In this document: in pieces, positions 5,609 through 7,464 of the stretch
How positions within the stretch are numbered: position 1 is the stretch's first letter
Layout: each line of letters starts with the position of its first letter
NCBI GenBank assembly: GCA_017959525.1
Contig: JAGDAL010000203.1
Coordinates: 1-7,464 of the forward strand
DNA length: 7,464 nt
From: Lachnospiraceae bacterium
Lineage (GTDB): Bacteria > Bacillota > Clostridia > Lachnospirales > Lachnospiraceae
Reading direction: 5' to 3'
The notes under the pieces: generated by a model
What the model saw: the letters and a program-made list of their open reading frames with translations, nothing else
The model's database searches: none
What the model was told of the DNA's origin: nothing
Program-made: the position numbers and the translations under genes

Positions 5609-6294
5609 GCATTTTTACAGATTCCATGTTTTTCGGAGTCAGCATCACCCTCTTTACCTACTTCCTGGGTGTCTGGATCAAGAGCAAATGCAAGCTTGCG
5701 ATTTTTAATCCGCTGCTGATTTCCATTATATTGATTATCCTGTTTCTGGCAGGAAGCGGCATTCCTTATGAGAACTACAGCGAAGGCGCGGACCTGGTAT
5801 CTTACATGATTACCCCGGCGACGGTGTGTCTTGCTCTTCCGATGTACGACCAGATGGAAGCATTGAAAAAGAACGCGGCCGGTGTTGTTTGCGGCATTCT
5901 CTCCGGATGTCTGACCAGTGCGTTGTGCATTCTTGGTTGTGCGCTGGTGTTTCATTTTAACCACCAAATCTATGTGACCTTACTTCCGAAGTCCATTACC
6001 ACAGCCATTGGCATCGGGCTTTCTGAAGAGATGGGCGGCATTGCTACCGTAACGGTGCTCTCCATCATCATTACCGGAATCTTCGGTAACATGATTGCAG
6101 AGAGTTTTCTGAAGTTCATTCGCGTCACGGATCCGGTTGCCAAGGGCATTGCCATCGGTACCTCCGCACACGTGATGGGTACTGCGAAGGCCATGGAACT
6201 TGGAGAGACGGAAGGCGCCATGAGTTCCTTATCCATCGCAGTTGCCGGTGTGGTAACGGTGATTGTAGCACCGCTGTTTGCTATGATTTTGTAA
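5605..6294 (+). CDS. lrgB: LrgB/CidB family membrane protein
   Basis: A 229-residue multi-pass membrane protein of the LrgB/CidB family, the usual length. Hydrophobic segments lie at about 8-25, 33-52, 66-80, 92-115, 146-166 and 207-228. Conserved family blocks are present: NPLLISI (35-41), PATVCLALPMY (71-81), PKSITTAIGIGLSEEMGG (128-145) and the C-terminal GIAIGTSAHVMGTAKAMELG (181-200) followed by EGAMSSLS (203-210). It is the obligate partner of the LrgA/CidA-like protein and acts in the cytoplasmic membrane, either in control of murein hydrolase export/autolysis or in metabolite transport. The ATG at 5605 overlaps the upstream stop, with a strong purine SD (GAGGAGGAGG) directly upstream. 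A terminator starts 6 bases after the stop, so the operon holds only these two genes. The divergent OhrR-type gene is the obvious candidate regulator. Confidence 0.94.
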   Translation: MSIFTDSMFFGVSITLFTYFLGVWIKSKCKLAIFNPLLISIILIILFLAGSGIPYENYSEGADLVSYMITPATVCLALPMYDQMEALKKNAAGVVCGILSGCLTSALCILGCALVFHFNHQIYVTLLPKSITTAIGIGLSEEMGGIATVTVLSIIITGIFGNMIAESFLKFIRVTDPVAKGIAIGTSAHVMGTAKAMELGETEGAMSSLSIAVAGVVTVIVAPLFAMIL

Positions 6295-6300
6295 TAGGAG

Positions 6301-6334
6301 CTGCTGTTGGATTTCCAACAGCAGTTTTTCTTTG
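6301..6334 (+). terminator. Rho-independent terminator of the lrgA/lrgB-like operon
   Basis: CTGCTGTTGG (6301-6310) and CCAACAGCAG (6315-6324) form a perfect 10-bp stem with an ATTT loop, followed by TTTTTCTTTG. It begins 6 bases after the stop of the lrgB-like gene. The hairpin core is identical to the small hairpin in the recJ leader. Confidence 0.95.
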
Positions 6335-6350
6335 TTCTTTCAACCGATAG

Positions 6351-6384
6351 TTGACTTTCCCTCTTTGGTCCAAAGGGCTATACT
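6351..6384 (+). promoter_or_regulatory. Candidate regulated promoter with palindrome in the spacer
   Basis: TTGACT (6351-6356) is five of six to the -35 consensus and TATACT (6379-6384) five of six to the -10, but the spacer is 22 bases, beyond the normal 16-18. Within the spacer CTTTGG (6363-6368) and CCAAAG (6370-6375) form a perfect inverted repeat around one T. The layout suggests a regulated promoter. The -35 could also be fortuitous and the -10 used with another element. The SD AAGGGG of the downstream gene is at 6401-6406. Confidence 0.4.
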
Positions 6385-6413
6385 GTTCTTATCAAATAAA
6401 AAGGGGAAATACT

Positions 6414-7464
6414 ATGGGATTCTTTGATCAGTTATTCAAGAAAAACACGTCTACCTCCGGAGTCACTCCGAATTTCGTCTTCGGCGTCGAAGACACCTTC
6501 CAACTGAAAAACTCAGATGATTTAATTGTGGTCGGCCGCGTCAAAGGCATGGTCGTTCCGGGGGCTGTTGCTTCTCTGCACAACTTTACGGATACGGAGG
6601 ATGCGACGACTGCCGTTACGGTAAAGGGCATCGAAGTGGACCATCATATGGTATCCCAGGCTACGGATTCCTTAGCCGGACTGCAGATTGAAAACGGTGC
6701 GAAGCAAAATATCCGCATCGGTAGCGTCCTTGCCACCGGAAACATCAGCACGGCAGAAGTGCAAACCGCTTATGTGAATGCCATCGGCAACGCTTATATC
6801 ACCGTTCGCAATCTCAATCCTTCCGACGAAGAATTAGAACGCATGAGCTTAACGGATTTGACCGAAGCATGGCGCTTGTACCAGTACCACAGTCGAAATA
6901 CCAACAATCCGGATCCGCAGGACGTACAACGTTCCAAAAAGGACCGCATTGCTGCGAAGCTGTGCCAGCGCCTGATGGCCCAGGATCATATTCATTTGAT
7001 TTACAACAAAAATACCGGTGAACCGCATCTTTTTTCTCAAGTGGTGAACAATCAGGACGGCACCTACCGATATACACCGCCGGAAATCTGCATCATTACC
7101 AATGCCTATCTACCACTGCTTCGCGAGCAATACAGCACCGGAGATTTCGAAATTAAGACGATTTCCCGCGGGGAAGACGGCCAAGGAATTGTGAACGTCT
7201 TAGGAGCAGCCTTCTACCTAAACGGCGCCTGTGCGCTGGACATCAACGGTCCGCAGGTGGGCATCATGGCTGAGATGCTGGTTCCGCCGCCATCCTTTGA
7301 GGGTATTCCCGAGATTCAGATTCCGGTAATGAATCCGGATTTGATGCGCTGGATTCTTATGATCGGGCAGTTACATGAACCGACCAGCGACGATGCGAAG
7401 ACCATCTTCGGTCTCTACTATGACTTCTTGCTGCGGGAGTTACCGAAGGCCAAGCTTCTCATTC
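6414..7464 (+). CDS. EF-Tu-domain-2-like protein with weak SseB-like C-terminal half (partial, cut by window end)
   Basis: The frame is open from the ATG at 6414 (SD AAGGGG 7 bases upstream) for 350 codons to the window edge, so the C-terminus is missing. Residues about 21-108 read like the beta-barrel domain 2 of EF-Tu: FVFGVEDTFQL (21-31), VVGRVKGMVVPG (39-50), TVKGIEVDHHMV (69-80), LAGLQIENG (88-96) and IRIGSVLATG (100-109) line up with the EF-Tu order of VEDVF, GRVxxG, IEMF, VGLLLRG and RGxVL. No GTPase domain, P-loop or NKxD is present. A linker (109-180) rich in charged and polar residues follows. Residues about 181-290 (HIHLIYNKNTGEPHLFSQV ... VLGAAFYLNGACALDINGP) weakly recall SseB-type domains. 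There is no signal peptide or membrane segment; it should be cytoplasmic. The N-terminal MGFFDQLFKK is a short amphipathic start. I do not know its function; roles with translation factors, RNA or a protein partner are possible. It has its own promoter after the lrgB-like terminator. Confidence 0.7.
   Translation, partial: MGFFDQLFKKNTSTSGVTPNFVFGVEDTFQLKNSDDLIVVGRVKGMVVPGAVASLHNFTDTEDATTAVTVKGIEVDHHMVSQATDSLAGLQIENGAKQNIRIGSVLATGNISTAEVQTAYVNAIGNAYITVRNLNPSDEELERMSLTDLTEAWRLYQYHSRNTNNPDPQDVQRSKKDRIAAKLCQRLMAQDHIHLIYNKNTGEPHLFSQVVNNQDGTYRYTPPEICIITNAYLPLLREQYSTGDFEIKTISRGEDGQGIVNVLGAAFYLNGACALDINGPQVGIMAEMLVPPPSFEGIPEIQIPVMNPDLMRWILMIGQLHEPTSDDAKTIFGLYYDFLLRELPKAKLLI

Noticed and set aside
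5554..6236. Minus-strand open frames opposite the lrgA/lrgB-like genes
   Set aside because: They overlap confidently assigned membrane-protein genes, and their translations are low-complexity shadows without motifs.
6814..7077. Minus-strand open frames inside the right-end gene
   Set aside because: The plus-strand frame is open for 350 codons with a good SD, and its N-terminal half resembles a known fold. The minus frames have no SD or family resemblance.

Overview
The window looks like a chromosomal segment of a low-to-moderate GC Firmicute, most likely a Clostridia/Lachnospiraceae-type gut bacterium. This rests on the style of the RecJ, HU, OhrR and LrgA/LrgB proteins, purine-rich Shine-Dalgarno (SD) sites, compact gene spacing and clean hairpin-plus-T-tract terminators. 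The genus cannot be fixed from sequence reading alone. No tRNA, rRNA, CRISPR, transposase or phage gene is visible.

Left part (76-4020, all minus strand). A probable three-gene transcription unit runs recJ (3921-2212), a family 2 glycosyltransferase (2135-1101) and a monoacylglycerol-lipase-like alpha/beta hydrolase (1066-119). It ends in a strong terminator at 105-76. recJ has a structured leader: an extended -10 promoter near 4016, an 11-bp hairpin, an SD-like site, and a second small hairpin between that SD and the start codon.

Middle (4021-4540). A divergent intergenic region carries the recJ and hup promoters. The gene for the nucleoid protein HU (4182-4463, plus) is followed by a 14-bp-stem bidirectional terminator shared with the convergent regulator gene.

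Right part (4540-6334). An OhrR-type MarR regulator with the conserved peroxide-sensing cysteine (minus) is divergent from a translationally coupled lrgA/cidA-lrgB/cidB pair (plus). Two inverted repeats in the 220-bp spacer overlap the candidate promoters on each side. This suggests a peroxide-responsive switch over a holin/antiholin-like or metabolite-export membrane system. No ohr peroxidase gene is present in the window.

Right end (6351-7464). A separate gene, cut by the window edge, encodes an unusual cytoplasmic protein. Its N-terminal half resembles the beta-barrel domain 2 of EF-Tu without any GTPase domain, and its C-terminal half weakly recalls SseB-type domains. A palindrome sits in its promoter region. 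The most novel items are this fusion protein, the OhrR/LrgAB pairing and the recJ leader.
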